Shown: positions 53,895 through 63,673, counted from the stretch's first letter. The stretch: 64,000 nt of DNA from Hymenobacter sp. J193 (GCF_024700075.1 NZ_JAJONE010000001.1:4797001-4861000); one strand, 5' to 3'. Translations and numbers: made by a program. Notes: a model not told the origin generated them from the sequence alone.

Positions 53895-54338
53895 ATGAAA
53901 TCATCATTAGTTCCCACCCCTGCCAAACGCGGCTGCCTATGGTATGCTGGCGCAGTTGCCGTTGGGGCATTTGGGTTAGTAGTACTGCTTGTAGTACTGT
54001 TTATTGTGGGGCTTATAAAAGCGTCTAACGATCTTGGTTCGCATTCCACCGTCGTTTCTATTCACGACCAAACTTATCTGGAAGCCGTGACCACAAATCA
54101 CGGCGAGGGGTTTCTAGACGGGTACAACTGGTTGGAAGTGTACTACGTTCGTGATGGCTGGTTTTGGAATGACAGAGTACGTGTGTATAATTTCCCTAAT
54201 GTCAGTGACTCTGAAATTGGGTTTAACCGCAGCATAGACCAGAACGGGCAGGTACAGATTCAAATAAAGCAGGGAGGAATCGGTGACAGCCTAGTGCTGG
54301 CCACCTTTGTACCACCTGCGTCTTTTCCTAAGGAGTAG
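53895..54338 (+). CDS. hypothetical single-pass membrane protein
   Basis: The protein has 147 aa from ATG 53895 (MKSSLVPTPAKRGCLWYAG). One strong membrane helix (about 20-42, 'GAFGLVVLLVVLFIVGLI') is followed by a beta-rich domain with 'VVSIHDQTYLEAVTTNHGEG' and 'VYYVRDGWFWNDRVRVYNFP'. Base composition is lower in GC than its neighbours. No family is recognised. It is probably an inner-membrane protein with its domain outside. Confidence 0.65.
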   Translation: MKSSLVPTPAKRGCLWYAGAVAVGAFGLVVLLVVLFIVGLIKASNDLGSHSTVVSIHDQTYLEAVTTNHGEGFLDGYNWLEVYYVRDGWFWNDRVRVYNFPNVSDSEIGFNRSIDQNGQVQIQIKQGGIGDSLVLATFVPPASFPKE

Positions 54339-54419
54339 CGACTCTCCGCAGTAACTTGAGTATCTACGCCTACCCTCACAACAATCCGCCCCACGCCCTA
54401 CCGCGCCGGGGCTTTTTCG

Positions 54420-54427
54420 TACCTTCG
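54420..54427 (+). promoter_or_regulatory. -7 box TACCTTCG upstream of icmF
   Basis: One mismatch to TAnnTTTG, 33 nt before the start codon. The -33 region is not clear. Confidence 0.45.
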
Positions 54428-54459
54428 CCTACCCAAATTCCACCCCATTCCCCCGCGCT

Positions 54460-57400
54460 ATGTCAGTAGCTCCCGCAGCTCCCTATAAGCCGAAAAACCA
54501 CATTCGCATCGTAACGGCCGCCGCTTTGTTCGACGGTCACGACGCGGCCATCAACATCATGCGCCGCATCATCCAGAGCAGCGGCGCCGAGGTCATCCAC
54601 CTGGGCCACAACCGCTCGGTGCAGGAAATTGTGGACTGCGCCATCCAGGAAGATGCCCAGGCCATTGCCATTACCTCCTACCAGGGCGGCCACAACGAGT
54701 ACTTCAAGTACATGTTCGACCTGCTCAAGGAGCGCGGGGCGGGCCACATCCGCCTCTTCGGCGGCGGCGGCGGCGTGATTCTGCCCACCGAAATCGAAGA
54801 CCTGCACTCCTACGGCATCGAGCAGATCTACTCGCCCGACGCCGGCCGCGCCATGGGCCTGCAGGGCATGATCAACGACTTGCTCCAGCGCTGCGACTTC
54901 CCCACGGGCCAGAACCTGAACGGCGAGGTCAACCACGTCAAAGAAAAAGACGCCCGCAGCATCGGCCGCCTCATCTCCGCCGCCGAAAACTTCCCCGACG
55001 AATTCGCCCGCGTAAAAGACCAGCTGATTTCCGACTTCCAGCAGGCCGAAGGCGGCAACGACCAGCGCCTCGACTCTCCCGCTACCTCGGCCACTAAAAC
55101 CCCCATCCTAGGCATCACCGGCACCGGCGGCGCCGGCAAGTCGAGCCTGGTGGATGAGCTGGTGCGCCGCTTCCTGATGGACTTTCCCGAGAAGACCATT
55201 GCCATCATCTCCGTCGACCCCAGCAAGCGGAAGACGGGCGGGGCCCTCCTGGGCGACCGGATCCGGATGAACTCCATCAACAGCCCCCGCGTGTACATGC
55301 GCAGCCTGGCTACCCGTCAGAGCAACCTGGCGTTGAGCAAGTACGTGCAGGACGCCGTCGACGTGGTCCGCGCCGCCGAGTTCGACCTGATCATCCTCGA
55401 AACCTCCGGCATCGGCCAGTCCGACACCGAAATCATCGAGCACTCCGACGCCAGCCTCTACGTGATGACGCCCGAGTACGGGGCGGCCACCCAGCTGGAG
55501 AAAATCGACATGCTCGACTTCGCCGACGTCATTGCCCTCAACAAGTTCGACAAGCGCGGCGCCCTCGACGCCCTGCGCGACGTGCGCAAGCAGTACCAGC
55601 GCAACCACGGCCACTGGGACCAGCCCCTGGACTCCATGCCCGTGTTCGGCACCATTGCCTCGCAGTTCAACGACCCCGGCATGAACCGCCTCTACCGCGC
55701 CGTGCTGGCCACGGTGGAAGCCAAAACCGGCGTGCCCTTCGCATCCCAGCTCGAAACCAGCCAGGAAAACTCGGAGAAGATTTACATCATTCCGCCCCAC
55801 CGCACCCGTTACCTTTCCGAAATAGCCGAAACCAACCGCCAATATGACCAGTGGGTTCAAAAACAAGCTGACGTTGCTCAGCAGCTTTATGGAATCAAGC
55901 AAGCCATCGGAGCCGTCCAAAGTGTCGGAAACGCCGCTGCAGGACCTGGCAGCGGGCACAGCGGCCACCAATCCGAATCCGGAAGTCTCGTGGCCGGCCT
56001 GGAGAGGACCTTCGAGGAGGTCAAACTCCGGCTGGACGGGCAGAACTGGAAACTCCTGGAAACCTGGCCGCAAAAAGTAGCTGCCTACAAGGCTCCGGAG
56101 TTCGTGTTCAAGGTGCGCGACAAGGAAATCCGCATCCAGACCCACACCACCAGCCTGAGTAACCAGCAGATTCCCAAAGTCAGCCTGCCGCGCTACACCG
56201 CCTGGGGTGACTTGCTGCGCTGGCAGCTCCAGGAAAACGTGCCCGGTGAGTTTCCCTACACCGCCGGCGTGTTCCCGTTCAAGCGCGAGGGCGAAGACCC
56301 GACCCGCATGTTTGCCGGCGAAGGCGGCCCCGAGCGCACCAACCGCCGCTTCCACTACGTGAGCATGGGCCTGCCCGCCAAACGCCTGAGCACGGCCTTC
56401 GACTCGGTGACGCTCTACGGCGAAGACCCTGACCACCGCCCCGACATCTACGGCAAGATCGGCAACGCTGGGGTGAGCATCTGCTGCCTCGACGACGCCA
56501 AGAAGCTCTACTCGGGCTTCAACCTGGCCAACCCCAGCACCTCGGTGTCGATGACCATCAACGGCCCCGCTGCTACTCTGGCCGCCTTCTTCATGAACGC
56601 CGCCATCGACCAGCAGTGTGAGCTGTATATAAAGGAGAACGGCCTGGAAGCTGAAGTCGAAGCTAAGATCAACCAGATCTACGCCGATAAGGGTCTCAAC
56701 CGCCCCCGTTACCAGGGCGAGCTGCCCCAGGGCAACGACGGCCTGGGTTTGATGCTGCTCGGCGTCACCGGCGACCAGGTGCTGCCCGCCGACGTGTACG
56801 AAACCATCAAAACCCGCACGCTCAGCCAGGTGCGCGGCACCGTGCAGGCCGATATTCTTAAGGAAGACCAGGCCCAGAACACCTGCATCTTCTCCACCGA
56901 ATTCGCCCTGCGCCTCATGGGCGATGTGCAGGAGTACTTTATCAAGGAGAAGGTCCGCAACTTCTACTCGGTGTCGATTTCCGGCTACCACATTGCCGAA
57001 GCAGGAGCTAACCCCCTCACCCAGCTGGCCCTCACGCTCTCCAACGGCTTCACCTTCGTGGAGTACTACGTGAGCCGGGGCATGAGCGTGAACGACTTCG
57101 CGCCCAACCTCTCCTTCTTCTTCTCCAACGGCATCGACCCCGAGTACGCCGTTATCGGCCGGGTGGCGCGCCGCATCTGGGCCAAGGCCATGAAGCTTAA
57201 GTACGGCGCCGACTCCCGGAGCCAGATGCTCAAGTACCACATCCAGACCAGCGGCCGGAGCCTGCACGCCCAGGAAATCGACTTCAACGATATCCGCACC
57301 ACGTTGCAGGCCCTCTACGCCATCTACGACAACTGCAACTCCCTGCACACCAACGCCTACGATGAGGCCATTACCACCCCCACCGAGGAATCGGTGCGCC

Positions 57401-57933
57401 GGGCCATGGCCATTCAGCTCATCATCAACCGGGAGCTGGGGCTGGCCAAAAATGAGAACCCACTGCAAGGCTCCTTTATCATCGAGGAGCTCACCGACCT
57501 GGTGGAAGAGGCGGTATTGCTGGAGTTTGACCGTATCACCGAGCGCGGCGGCGTGCTGGGCGCCATGGAAACCATGTACCAGCGCGGCAAGATTCAGGAG
57601 GAAAGCATGCACTACGAGATGCTCAAGCACACGGGCGAGTATCCCATCATCGGCGTGAATACCTTCCTCTCCTCCAAAGGCTCACCCACGGTGGTGCCCG
57701 CCGAGGTTATCCGCGCCACCGACGAGGAAAAGCAGTACCAGATTGAGATGCTCAACATCCTGCACACCCGCAACGCCGACCAGACCGCCAGCCGCCTCAA
57801 GCAGCTCCAGCAAGTCGCCATTGCCAACGGCAACCTCTTCGCCGAGCTGATGGAAACGGTGAAGTTCTGCTCCCTGGGGCAGATTACGAATGCGTTGTTC
57901 GAGGTTGGGGGGCAGTACCGCCGGAATATGTAG
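54460..57933 (+). CDS. icmF: fused isobutyryl-CoA mutase/GTPase (B12-dependent)
   Basis: The protein has 1157 aa in the IcmF order. An N-terminal B12-binding domain (about 14-145) has '[20 protein letters not shown]' and '[15 protein letters not shown]'. A MeaI-like G-protein chaperone domain (about 215-430) has Walker A 'GTGGAGKSS' (K227), '[20 protein letters not shown]' and NKFD. A linker follows with a low-complexity part '[19 protein letters not shown]'. The mutase barrel occupies the rest. Gln806 in '[11 protein letters not shown]' stands where methylmalonyl-CoA mutases have Arg, and Phe605/607 in 'GVFPFK' lies in the substrate-pocket region, which favours isobutyryl-type substrates. 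It isomerises branched acyl-CoA with adenosylcobalamin. Confidence 0.92.
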   Translation: MSVAPAAPYKPKNHIRIVTAAALFDGHDAAINIMRRIIQSSGAEVIHLGHNRSVQEIVDCAIQEDAQAIAITSYQGGHNEYFKYMFDLLKERGAGHIRLFGGGGGVILPTEIEDLHSYGIEQIYSPDAGRAMGLQGMINDLLQRCDFPTGQNLNGEVNHVKEKDARSIGRLISAAENFPDEFARVKDQLISDFQQAEGGNDQRLDSPATSATKTPILGITGTGGAGKSSLVDELVRRFLMDFPEKTIAIISVDPSKRKTGGALLGDRIRMNSINSPRVYMRSLATRQSNLALSKYVQDAVDVVRAAEFDLIILETSGIGQSDTEIIEHSDASLYVMTPEYGAATQLEKIDMLDFADVIALNKFDKRGALDALRDVRKQYQRNHGHWDQPLDSMPVFGTIASQFNDPGMNRLYRAVLATVEAKTGVPFASQLETSQENSEKIYIIPPHRTRYLSEIAETNRQYDQWVQKQADVAQQLYGIKQAIGAVQSVGNAAAGPGSGHSGHQSESGSLVAGLERTFEEVKLRLDGQNWKLLETWPQKVAAYKAPEFVFKVRDKEIRIQTHTTSLSNQQIPKVSLPRYTAWGDLLRWQLQENVPGEFPYTAGVFPFKREGEDPTRMFAGEGGPERTNRRFHYVSMGLPAKRLSTAFDSVTLYGEDPDHRPDIYGKIGNAGVSICCLDDAKKLYSGFNLANPSTSVSMTINGPAATLAAFFMNAAIDQQCELYIKENGLEAEVEAKINQIYADKGLNRPRYQGELPQGNDGLGLMLLGVTGDQVLPADVYETIKTRTLSQVRGTVQADILKEDQAQNTCIFSTEFALRLMGDVQEYFIKEKVRNFYSVSISGYHIAEAGANPLTQLALTLSNGFTFVEYYVSRGMSVNDFAPNLSFFFSNGIDPEYAVIGRVARRIWAKAMKLKYGADSRSQMLKYHIQTSGRSLHAQEIDFNDIRTTLQALYAIYDNCNSLHTNAYDEAITTPTEESVRRAMAIQLIINRELGLAKNENPLQGSFIIEELTDLVEEAVLLEFDRITERGGVLGAMETMYQRGKIQEESMHYEMLKHTGEYPIIGVNTFLSSKGSPTVVPAEVIRATDEEKQYQIEMLNILHTRNADQTASRLKQLQQVAIANGNLFAELMETVKFCSLGQITNALFEVGGQYRRNM

Positions 57934-57950
57934 ACAATCTATTTGGTTGA

Positions 57951-57993
57951 ATATGAAAGGGTGTTACCTTGCTGAGGTAGCACCCTTTCATAT
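57951..57993. terminator. bidirectional terminator
   Basis: An 18-bp stem with one G-T pair (57951-57968 with 57976-57993) has a 7-nt loop, directly after icmF. Confidence 0.85.
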
Positions 57994-57998
57994 TTCTT

Positions 57999-58517
57999 AT
58001 GGAAACCATTGAAGTTCGTTTCGCCGATTTACGCCGGGCCGCAGAGCAGGTGCCTGCCTTCGTTGAGGATCGGTTAGGCGGCGAAGCTGAATATGGCTTG
58101 CGCACCGGCATAGAGGAAGACATGGGCAGTGCCGGGCTCGACACCGAAGAACTACTGCTTGAGTTCTCCAAGCAGTATTCAGTCGACCTTTCAAAATTTG
58201 ATTTTACTGGTATGATTAGCCCGGAGCTGGATAGTGATTCTAATCCTCTCTTCTCTCTCTTTTTCTTATTCTTTATAATTGTTTATGCAGTAGCCTGGTC
58301 CACTAAGTTCCTGGTTGGAACTGTCTACTGGCCTTTCAACCCTAAAGCGGCTACCCGGTTCATCAAAGAACCCATCGGTAACCCTTTCGCCTCGACGTCT
58401 GCACCGACATCTAAGCCCAGGCCTCTCTGTGACATTCTAACCATCGGTGACTTCGTAGCTTCCGCTGCCGCCGGGCGCTTCGTGAAGCGGGAGCGGGTAC
58501 GTTTCGTGCTGGTATAG
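57999..58517 (+). CDS. DUF1493-like protein with a hydrophobic insert
   Basis: The protein has 172 aa. The N-terminal part 'DMGSAGLDTEELLLEFSKQY' then 'SVDLSKFDFTGMISPE' is the acyl-carrier-like DUF1493 pattern, and the C-terminal 'CDILTIGDFVASAAAGRFV' matches its end. Between them is a very hydrophobic stretch (about 85-110, 'LFSLFFLFFIIVYAVAW') that looks like a membrane helix or a buried hairpin. Function is unknown. The gene lies against the left REP-like unit of the RAYT element, 19 nt away. Confidence 0.75.
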   Translation: METIEVRFADLRRAAEQVPAFVEDRLGGEAEYGLRTGIEEDMGSAGLDTEELLLEFSKQYSVDLSKFDFTGMISPELDSDSNPLFSLFFLFFIIVYAVAWSTKFLVGTVYWPFNPKAATRFIKEPIGNPFASTSAPTSKPRPLCDILTIGDFVASAAAGRFVKRERVRFVLV

Positions 58518-58536
58518 CTCAAAGCAGCTGCCCCAA

Positions 58537-58728
58537 ACTGGCGCGAGTTTAGGCGCAGCCGTAACTCGTGACCTGCCTTGATGTGGAGGTTGTACCTCCA
58601 TTGCCGCAACGCGGCACATCCGAACCGCGCCGCCTAGGCTCATCCAAGCGGCGTTGTCGTTCTACCGGGGAGGCACAGCCTCCCGGCATGGCTGGTCACG
58701 AGTTACGCTGCGCTAAACTCGCGCCAGT
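58537..58728. repeat. left palindromic REP-like unit
   Basis: Outer arms 58537-58573 and 58694-58728 are inverted copies with two single-base gaps. Inside are smaller hairpins (GGAGGT/ACCTCC near 58582-58599; GGGAGGC/GCCTCCC near 58668-58685). Confidence 0.85.
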
Positions 58729-58744
58729 CGTGCATCTTGAAGCT

Positions 58745-59293
58745 ATGAGCGAGAAATATAAGATCCGGGATTCGCAGCAGCTGTATTTTGTCAGCTTTGC
58801 TACCGTCAATTGGATAGACGTTTTCACGCGGCGGGTATACAACGATATTTTCGTGGATAGCCTGCGCTATTGCCAACAGCACAAAGGGCTGGAGATTTAC
58901 GCCTGGTGCCTGATGACCAACCACGCCCACCTCATTATCAGCAGTGAAACCGCCAACCTCTCGGCTACTCTGCGCGATTTGAAGCGTCACACGTCCAAAT
59001 CTATCCTCAAGGCTATTGAGGAAAATGGTCAGGAAAGCCGGCGGGAGTGGATGCTGTGGCTATTTGAGCGGGCCGGACAGCGCAATGCCCACAACGAGCA
59101 CTACCAGTTCTGGCAACAGGACAGCCACCCGATAGAACTGCACTCCAACGAACTACGCCGCCAGCGCCTTGACTACCTGCACCGCAACCCGGTGGTAGCT
59201 GGCTTCGTGGATGTGCCCGAAGATTTTCTGTATAGCAGTGCCCGCGACTATGCCGGCCAGCCCGGCATGATTGATATTCTATTGATAGAGTAG
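58745..59293 (+). CDS. REP-associated tyrosine transposase (RAYT, Y1_Tnp)
   Basis: The protein has 182 aa from ATG 58745 (MSEKYKIRDSQQLYF). The HUH motif is 'CLMTNHAHLIIS' (His-hydrophobic-His reading as HAH), and the catalytic Tyr is probably in 'RRQRLDYLHRNPVVAGFV'. 'YFVSFATVNWIDVFTR' at the N-terminus and 'PEDFLYSSARDYAG' at the C-terminus are standard. RAYTs nick and move REP palindromes. The inverted units on each side are the likely substrates in cis, and other palindromes in the window are possible ones in trans. Confidence 0.94.
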   Translation: MSEKYKIRDSQQLYFVSFATVNWIDVFTRRVYNDIFVDSLRYCQQHKGLEIYAWCLMTNHAHLIISSETANLSATLRDLKRHTSKSILKAIEENGQESRREWMLWLFERAGQRNAHNEHYQFWQQDSHPIELHSNELRRQRLDYLHRNPVVAGFVDVPEDFLYSSARDYAGQPGMIDILLIE

Positions 59294-59298
59294 TATGT

Positions 59299-59496
59299 AC
59301 TGGCGCGAGTTTAGGTGCCGCTGTAACTTGTGCCAGTTCATGCTGGGAGGATGTACTCACTCGCAAGAAAGACAACCGCGCCGCCCGGATTACTCCAGGC
59401 GGCGCGGTTCCGGTTTGCCGCTGGCGCGGCAGTGGAGGTACAACCTCTACCTCATGGCTGGTCACGAGTTACGGCTGCGCCTATACTCGCGCCAGT
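59299..59496. repeat. right palindromic REP-like unit (inverted copy of the left)
   Basis: Outer arms are 59299-59334 and 59457-59496. The inner ACCGCGCCGCC stem near 59369-59410 is perfect over about 12 bp with a 12-nt loop. Confidence 0.85.
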
Positions 59497-59504
59497 TTTC
59501 CAAT

Positions 59505-60101
59505 CTACTTCAACTCTTCACTGCCGCCTTTCCCACCCGTCGTCACCAGCTTGCGGGCTTGCGCATAGCCTTCGTACAGCGGGCGGTTGAGCAGCTTGAA
59601 GGCTTTCATGTCGGCATCGAGCTGGCGCACTTCGTCCATGAGGGCGGCGAGCAGGTCTTCGAGGGCGGCCCCGGCTACTACCCGCTCGTTGATGGTGTGG
59701 CGGGTGGCGGGCTGGGCTTGCTGGAAGGCCGTGAGGGCGTCGCGCAGGGGCTTGAGGGCCGTGGCAGTGAGGCCCTGCTTGGAAAGCAGGGGCGCTACGT
59801 CGGCGCGGGCGGCGCTGTCGAGGATGGCCTTCACTACCCCCGCAAAGGCCAGGGGGCGGAGCTTGCGCAGCTGCTTGCTGCTGAGCGTGGCCGAGGCCAG
59901 CAGGTCGTTGTCGGGCAGGCGGGTGGCAATGCGGCTGAGCGGGCCCAGCAGAGCCGGCAGCAGCTCCAGCAACTCATTTTTTGCCTTTTTGGCGGCGTCC
60001 GTCAGGTTTTGGGTGCGCTTGGCGGTGCCGCCCCGCGCCCCGGCCACCTGGGCGTAGCGGGTGGTAACTTCAGTGGCCTGGGCGGCGGCGGATTCGCTCA
60101 C
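59505..60101 (-). CDS. hypothetical helical protein
   Basis: The protein has 198 aa. It is predicted to be all helical, with basic N-terminal half ('ARGGTAKRTQNLTDAAKKAK'), 'ELLELLPALLGPLSRIATRL' and 'EDLLAALMDEVRQLDADMKAF', and a Gly/Lys tail. No signal peptide or membrane helix. A 50-nt part (59608-59657) is 84 per cent identical to a fragment at 61274-61323, so this family has been duplicated here. Function is unknown. Confidence 0.7.
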   Translation of the reverse strand: MSESAAAQATEVTTRYAQVAGARGGTAKRTQNLTDAAKKAKNELLELLPALLGPLSRIATRLPDNDLLASATLSSKQLRKLRPLAFAGVVKAILDSAARADVAPLLSKQGLTATALKPLRDALTAFQQAQPATRHTINERVVAGAALEDLLAALMDEVRQLDADMKAFKLLNRPLYEGYAQARKLVTTGGKGGSEELK

Positions 60102-60259
60102 GGCCAGGGCCGGGTTCTGCTACGCGCCCCTATACGTTTCGGCAACGGCGGCGGGACGCTGGAGCGCGGGCCTATAGGCTGGGAGCTAAGGCTTTTCTCC
60201 TACCTTGGGGAGCGTCATCCGGCGTCCGCCAGCCGGGCATCACCTTAGCTACCTACCCC

Positions 60260-61262
60260 ATGAAGGCATTTGTACTAACGCGTTACGGCAACAACCAGGA
60301 GATACAGGCGGCCGACATGCCGGAGCCGCTCGTCAACGCGGAGGATGTGCTGATTCAGGTCAAAGCAGCCAGCGTCAATCCGGTGGATTTCAAAATTCGG
60401 GACGGGCAGCTCAAACAAGTGCTGCCGCTGCGCTTCCCCCCACATTCTGGGCAACGACGTGGCCGGCGTAGTGACGCGGGTTGGGGCGAAGGTGACGCAG
60501 TTTAAGCCCGGCGACGAGGTATACGCCCGCGTCGACACAGACCGCATGGGCGCTTTTGCCGAATACGTGGCCGTAAAAGAGGCCGCCGTGGCCCCCAAAC
60601 CTGCCAGCCACACTATGGAAGAGGCTGCGTCCCTGCCGCTGGTGGCCCTCACGGCCTGGCAAACACTGCGCGACGTGGGCCAGCTGCAACCCGGGCAACG
60701 GGTGCTCATTCACGCCGGCTCGGGCGGCGTAGGCACGGTAGCCATTCAGCTGGCGAAGCACTGGGGGGCTTTCGTGGCTACCACCACGAGCACCGCCAAC
60801 GTGGAGTGGGTACAGCAGCTGGGCGCCGACCGGGTTATCGACTACAAAAAGGAGGCATTTGAAAATGTGCTGGAGGGCTACGACCTCGTGCTCGACACGC
60901 TGGGCGGGGAAGCCCTGGATAAGTCTTTCCAGGTGTTGAAAGCCGGCGGCAAAGTCGTGTCCGTGGCCGGGCCGCCCGACCCACAGTTTGCCAAAGACCA
61001 GGGCATGAACTGGCTGTTGCAGCAGGTGATGGGGGTGCTCAGCTTCCGCGTCCGTCGGCTCGCCAAAAAGCACCAGGCCAGCTATTCCTTCTTTCTTATG
61101 CACCCCAGCGGCGCGCAGCTGCGCGAGCTTGGTGCGCTGCTGGACGCCAGCATCATGCGCCCGGTGGTAGACCGCACATTCCCGTTTGAAGCTACTAAAG
61201 AGGCGCTGGACTACCTGGAAACCGGCCGAGCCAAGGGCAAAGTGGTGATTACGCTGAGCTGA
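60260..61262 (+). CDS. zinc-independent quinone/NADPH oxidoreductase (MDR), apparent frameshift at C6 run
   Basis: ATG 60260 starts 'MKAFVLTRYGNNQEIQAADM'. The frame changes at the C6 run 60436-60441, where five Cs would restore 'LPLRFPHILGNDVAGVVTRV'. The rest is intact: 'PGDEVYARVDTDRMGAFAEY', the nucleotide-binding 'HAGSGGVGTVAIQLAKHWGA', and the C-terminal 'LDYLETGRAKGKVVITLS'. The enzyme belongs to the quinone oxidoreductase branch of the MDR superfamily and likely reduces quinones or enones with NADPH. I favour a sequencing error over a pseudogene. Confidence 0.85.
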
Positions 61263-61273
61263 ATAGTCCGCCT

Positions 61274-61323
61274 ATGTCGGCATCAGGCTGGCGCATCTCA
61301 TCCATGAGAGCGAAGAGCAGGTC
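61274..61323 (-). pseudogene. fragment of a second copy of the 59505 gene
   Basis: The minus strand reads 'NDLLFALMDEMRQPDAD', close to 'EDLLAALMDEVRQLDAD' of the gene at 59505-60101; 42 of 50 nt agree. No further homology extends on either side, so it is a remnant. Confidence 0.65.
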
Positions 61324-61362
61324 ATTGCGGGCCTTGCCGCCCGAGTCGCGCCAGACACCGCT

Positions 61363-61398
61363 AACCAGAAGGAGACACATAACCGGAAGGAGACACAG
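61363..61398. repeat. 18-nt tandem repeat, two copies
   Basis: AACCAGAAGGAGACACAT (61363-61380) is followed directly by AACCGGAAGGAGACACAG (61381-61398). Short tandem ends like this occur at the termini of some insertion sequences; no transposase lies nearby. Confidence 0.65.
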
Positions 61399-61427
61399 GC
61401 TAGGGGATTATACCTTGATTTTATCTA

Positions 61428-61435
61428 TAGTTTTG
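61428..61435 (+). promoter_or_regulatory. -7 box TAGTTTTG
   Basis: An exact TAnnTTTG match lies 26 nt before the ATG at 61461. The -33 element is absent at the right distance. Confidence 0.35.
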
Positions 61436-61460
61436 GGGTATCAGAACCTATCATCTCCCC

Positions 61461-62413
61461 TATGCGCCTTACTCGCTCGTTTGCCTGGTCTCTTCTTCCG
61501 TTCACGGTGCTGCTGGCGGCCGCGGGCTACAGCTCGAACCTACTGCTCCCTCCGACCCGGTGCCTGCTTTCACCCAGGGCGTTATTACCACCCGGGTATC
61601 GTTGCCCGGCAACCCGTATGATAAGCTGCTCAGCCAAGTAGATCCGGCCAAGGGCAACATCCAGGCGCAGCTGCAGCAGCTGGCCGGGCGCCTCACGGCG
61701 GCGGAGCAACAGCAGCTGCTAGCCGCGGCGGCCAACCTCAGCCCGGCTATGACCATTGGAGCCATGCTGCTGCCGCGCAAGGGCACCATCTACTGCCGGG
61801 GCAAGGAAGCCCGCGCCACCACCGATGCTCTCACCTACCATCTCGAAAACTATTTCAACCTCGCCACCAACAAAGGCTTGCTGCGGATGGCTTCGCAGTC
61901 GACGCCCCAGAACGTAAACTACACCTACGATGCCGCCTCAGTGGAAAAAACCTGGCAGAGCATTGTCGTGACGGATGTGGACTACACCCTACGCACCACC
62001 CCCGAGACGGTGCTGGTAGCGGGCTACCCCAGCCAGAAAACAACGTACACGCTCAAGCCCGGCGCCGAAGGAGCCAAGCCGGATGGTCCCGGTCAGTTGG
62101 CGAGCAAGCCCGTAGCCCTGGATGTGTGGACTTCCCCCAGATTCCGCAGAGCCTGAATTTTGCCCACCCGGTGTACGTCAACCAGGCCCACGGCATCACC
62201 CGGCTGGTGGTGTACTTCGATAAGGAGCGCAAGCAGCAGCTGCGGTATGAGTTTGCCACGGTGCAGGTCCGGCCCGTCACCGACCAGGAGCTGAAAGTAG
62301 CTACCACGGCGCCCGTTCTCGATTATGCCAAAGACGCTATGCAGATTGGCGTGCAAGCCATGGCACTCATGTTCGGGGGCGGCCCCAAAGCACCGGCTGA
62401 TACCGAGGAGTAG
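61461..62413 (+). CDS. hypothetical exported protein with two apparent frameshifts
   Basis: ATG 61461 opens a signal peptide 'SLLPFTVLLAAAG'. The frame then breaks near 61520-61525, where one extra G would restore 'LQLEPTAPSDPVPAFTQG'. A second break near 62124 divides '...SKPVALDV' from 'VDFPQIPQSLNFAHPVYVNQ'. The joined protein would be about 317 aa with 'MTIGAMLLPRKGTIYCRGKE' and 'GITRLVVYFDKERKQQLRYE'. The layout (exported protein tracking a ligand-free beta domain) recalls DUF4412-like proteins, which I cannot confirm. Confidence 0.6.
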
Positions 62414-62432
62414 CCCAGTCTTTGCGCACGGC

Positions 62433-62462
62433 TTGAAACCGGTGGACGGATGCTTACTTTGC
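62433..62462 (+). promoter_or_regulatory. Bacteroidota-type promoter of the DUF3667 gene
   Basis: TTG at 62433-62435, 19 nt, then TACTTTGC at 62455-62462 (close to TAnnTTTG). The start codon lies 41 nt downstream. Confidence 0.6.
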
Positions 62463-62502
62463 GCCGCCCTACCGCACCGACTTCCTTACCTCTCTCTCTG
62501 CA

Positions 62503-63573
62503 ATGGCGCACTCCGCCCATAAGCTACCCTCCTGCGCCAATTGCGGCCACGATTTCAAGGCCGCCGAAAACTACTGCCCCGACTGCGGCCAGCAAAACCA
62601 TCCGCTCGACCTCTCCTTCGGGCACGTAGCCGAGGAAGTGCTCGAAGGTCTTTTCCACTTCGACGGCAAGGTATTTCGCACCCTGCGGCAGCTGCTGTTT
62701 AAGCCGGGCGCCCTCACGCGGCATTTCTGGGAAGGCAAGCGCGTGGCCTACGTGCCGCCCGTGCGGCTGTATGTGTTCATTAGCTTCGTGTTTTTCCTGC
62801 TGCTCTCGGTGGCCATGCACGCCCCGGAGCACGGCGAAGCGCGCACCATGGGCCAACGGATCCGGCAGGCCAGCATCCAGTTCCGGGCCGACTCTATCCG
62901 CCTGGCAGGCAAGCTGTCCACCGCCGATTCGGCCCAGGTGAAGCGGGTGCTGCGCAACAGTCAGCACGTGTCGGTGCTCAACGGTATTGTGAATACGGAT
63001 GTGAACAGCGACACCCTGGACTACCGCCGGTGGAACGGCGTGCTCTACACCCCGCAGGAGTGGCGGGAGCTACCGGAGTATTCGTCGGCCCAGCTGGACG
63101 CCCTGCTCCGCCGCCACGGCCAGGAACCTTCGGCCTGGGCACGTTTTGCGGCGCGGCAGGGCCGGCAGATTATGCAGTCGTCGGAGCAGGATATTTCCCA
63201 TCAGTTTGTACGCGGCATTTCCCTGATGATGTTCGTGCTCATGCCCGTGTTTGCCCTCCTGCTGAAGCTGCTGTACGTACGGCGGAAGCAGTACTACCTG
63301 GCTCACCTGATGTTTGCCATTCACGTGCACTGCTTTGCCTTCCTGCTCTTTTCACTGACCATGGCGCTCAGCTTGTTTGCGCACTTGCCTTCCGAGATTG
63401 TGCTGGTGGTGCTGCCCCTGCTAGCCCTGTACCTGGCCCTGGCCCTGCACCGAACCTACCAGCAGAACTGGCTGAAAACGGCGGTCAAATTCGTTTTCCT
63501 GCTCGGCCTCTACACCCTTATTATTGGCGCCGGGCTGGTGGGCGCGCTGGGGTTGAGCATGGTGCTGGTGTAG
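62503..63573 (+). CDS. DUF3667 membrane protein with N-terminal zinc ribbon
   Basis: The protein has 356 aa. A zinc-ribbon start 'CANCGHDFKAAENYCPDCGQ' (two CxxC pairs) is followed by the DUF3667 segment 'DGKVFRTLRQLLFKPGALTR' and 'RVAYVPPVRLYVFISFVFFL'. Five or so hydrophobic helices complete the protein, with a soluble stretch (about 100-235) between the first and second. The family is widespread in Bacteroidota and uncharacterised. It is monocistronic. Confidence 0.9.
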   Translation: MAHSAHKLPSCANCGHDFKAAENYCPDCGQQNHPLDLSFGHVAEEVLEGLFHFDGKVFRTLRQLLFKPGALTRHFWEGKRVAYVPPVRLYVFISFVFFLLLSVAMHAPEHGEARTMGQRIRQASIQFRADSIRLAGKLSTADSAQVKRVLRNSQHVSVLNGIVNTDVNSDTLDYRRWNGVLYTPQEWRELPEYSSAQLDALLRRHGQEPSAWARFAARQGRQIMQSSEQDISHQFVRGISLMMFVLMPVFALLLKLLYVRRKQYYLAHLMFAIHVHCFAFLLFSLTMALSLFAHLPSEIVLVVLPLLALYLALALHRTYQQNWLKTAVKFVFLLGLYTLIIGAGLVGALGLSMVLV

Positions 63574-63627
63574 CGCGGCTGACGGGGCTGTAACAGCCCC
63601 CGGTTACCAGCAACGCTGCCGCTGAAC

Positions 63628-63673
63628 ATGCGAACCGGGCCACCTCTCTCGCGGGAAGTGGCCCGGTTCGCAT
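63628..63673 (+). terminator. terminator hairpin
   Basis: A perfect 16-bp stem (63628-63643 with 63658-63673) has a 14-nt loop, downstream of the DUF3667 gene. It lacks a T-tract. Confidence 0.7.

Larger units (their letters stand above)
58537..59496. mobile_element. RAYT gene flanked by two inverted palindromic units
   Basis: Left unit 58537-58728 and right unit 59299-59496 are each bounded by inverted arms with 'ACTGGCGCGAGTTTAGG' and 'CGTAACTCGTGACC'. They are reverse complements of each other overall, with matching inner blocks (GGAGGTTGTACCTCCA and an ACCGCGCCGCC stem in each). They enclose the transposase-like gene closely on both sides. This is the layout expected of a REP-associated tyrosine transposase and its substrates. 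Confidence 0.85.

Noticed and set aside
55108..57630. 840-codon open frame antisense to icmF
   Set aside because: It is a by-product of strong GC third-position bias in icmF. The sense frame is a full known enzyme, and the antisense product has low-complexity Gly/Val/His composition.
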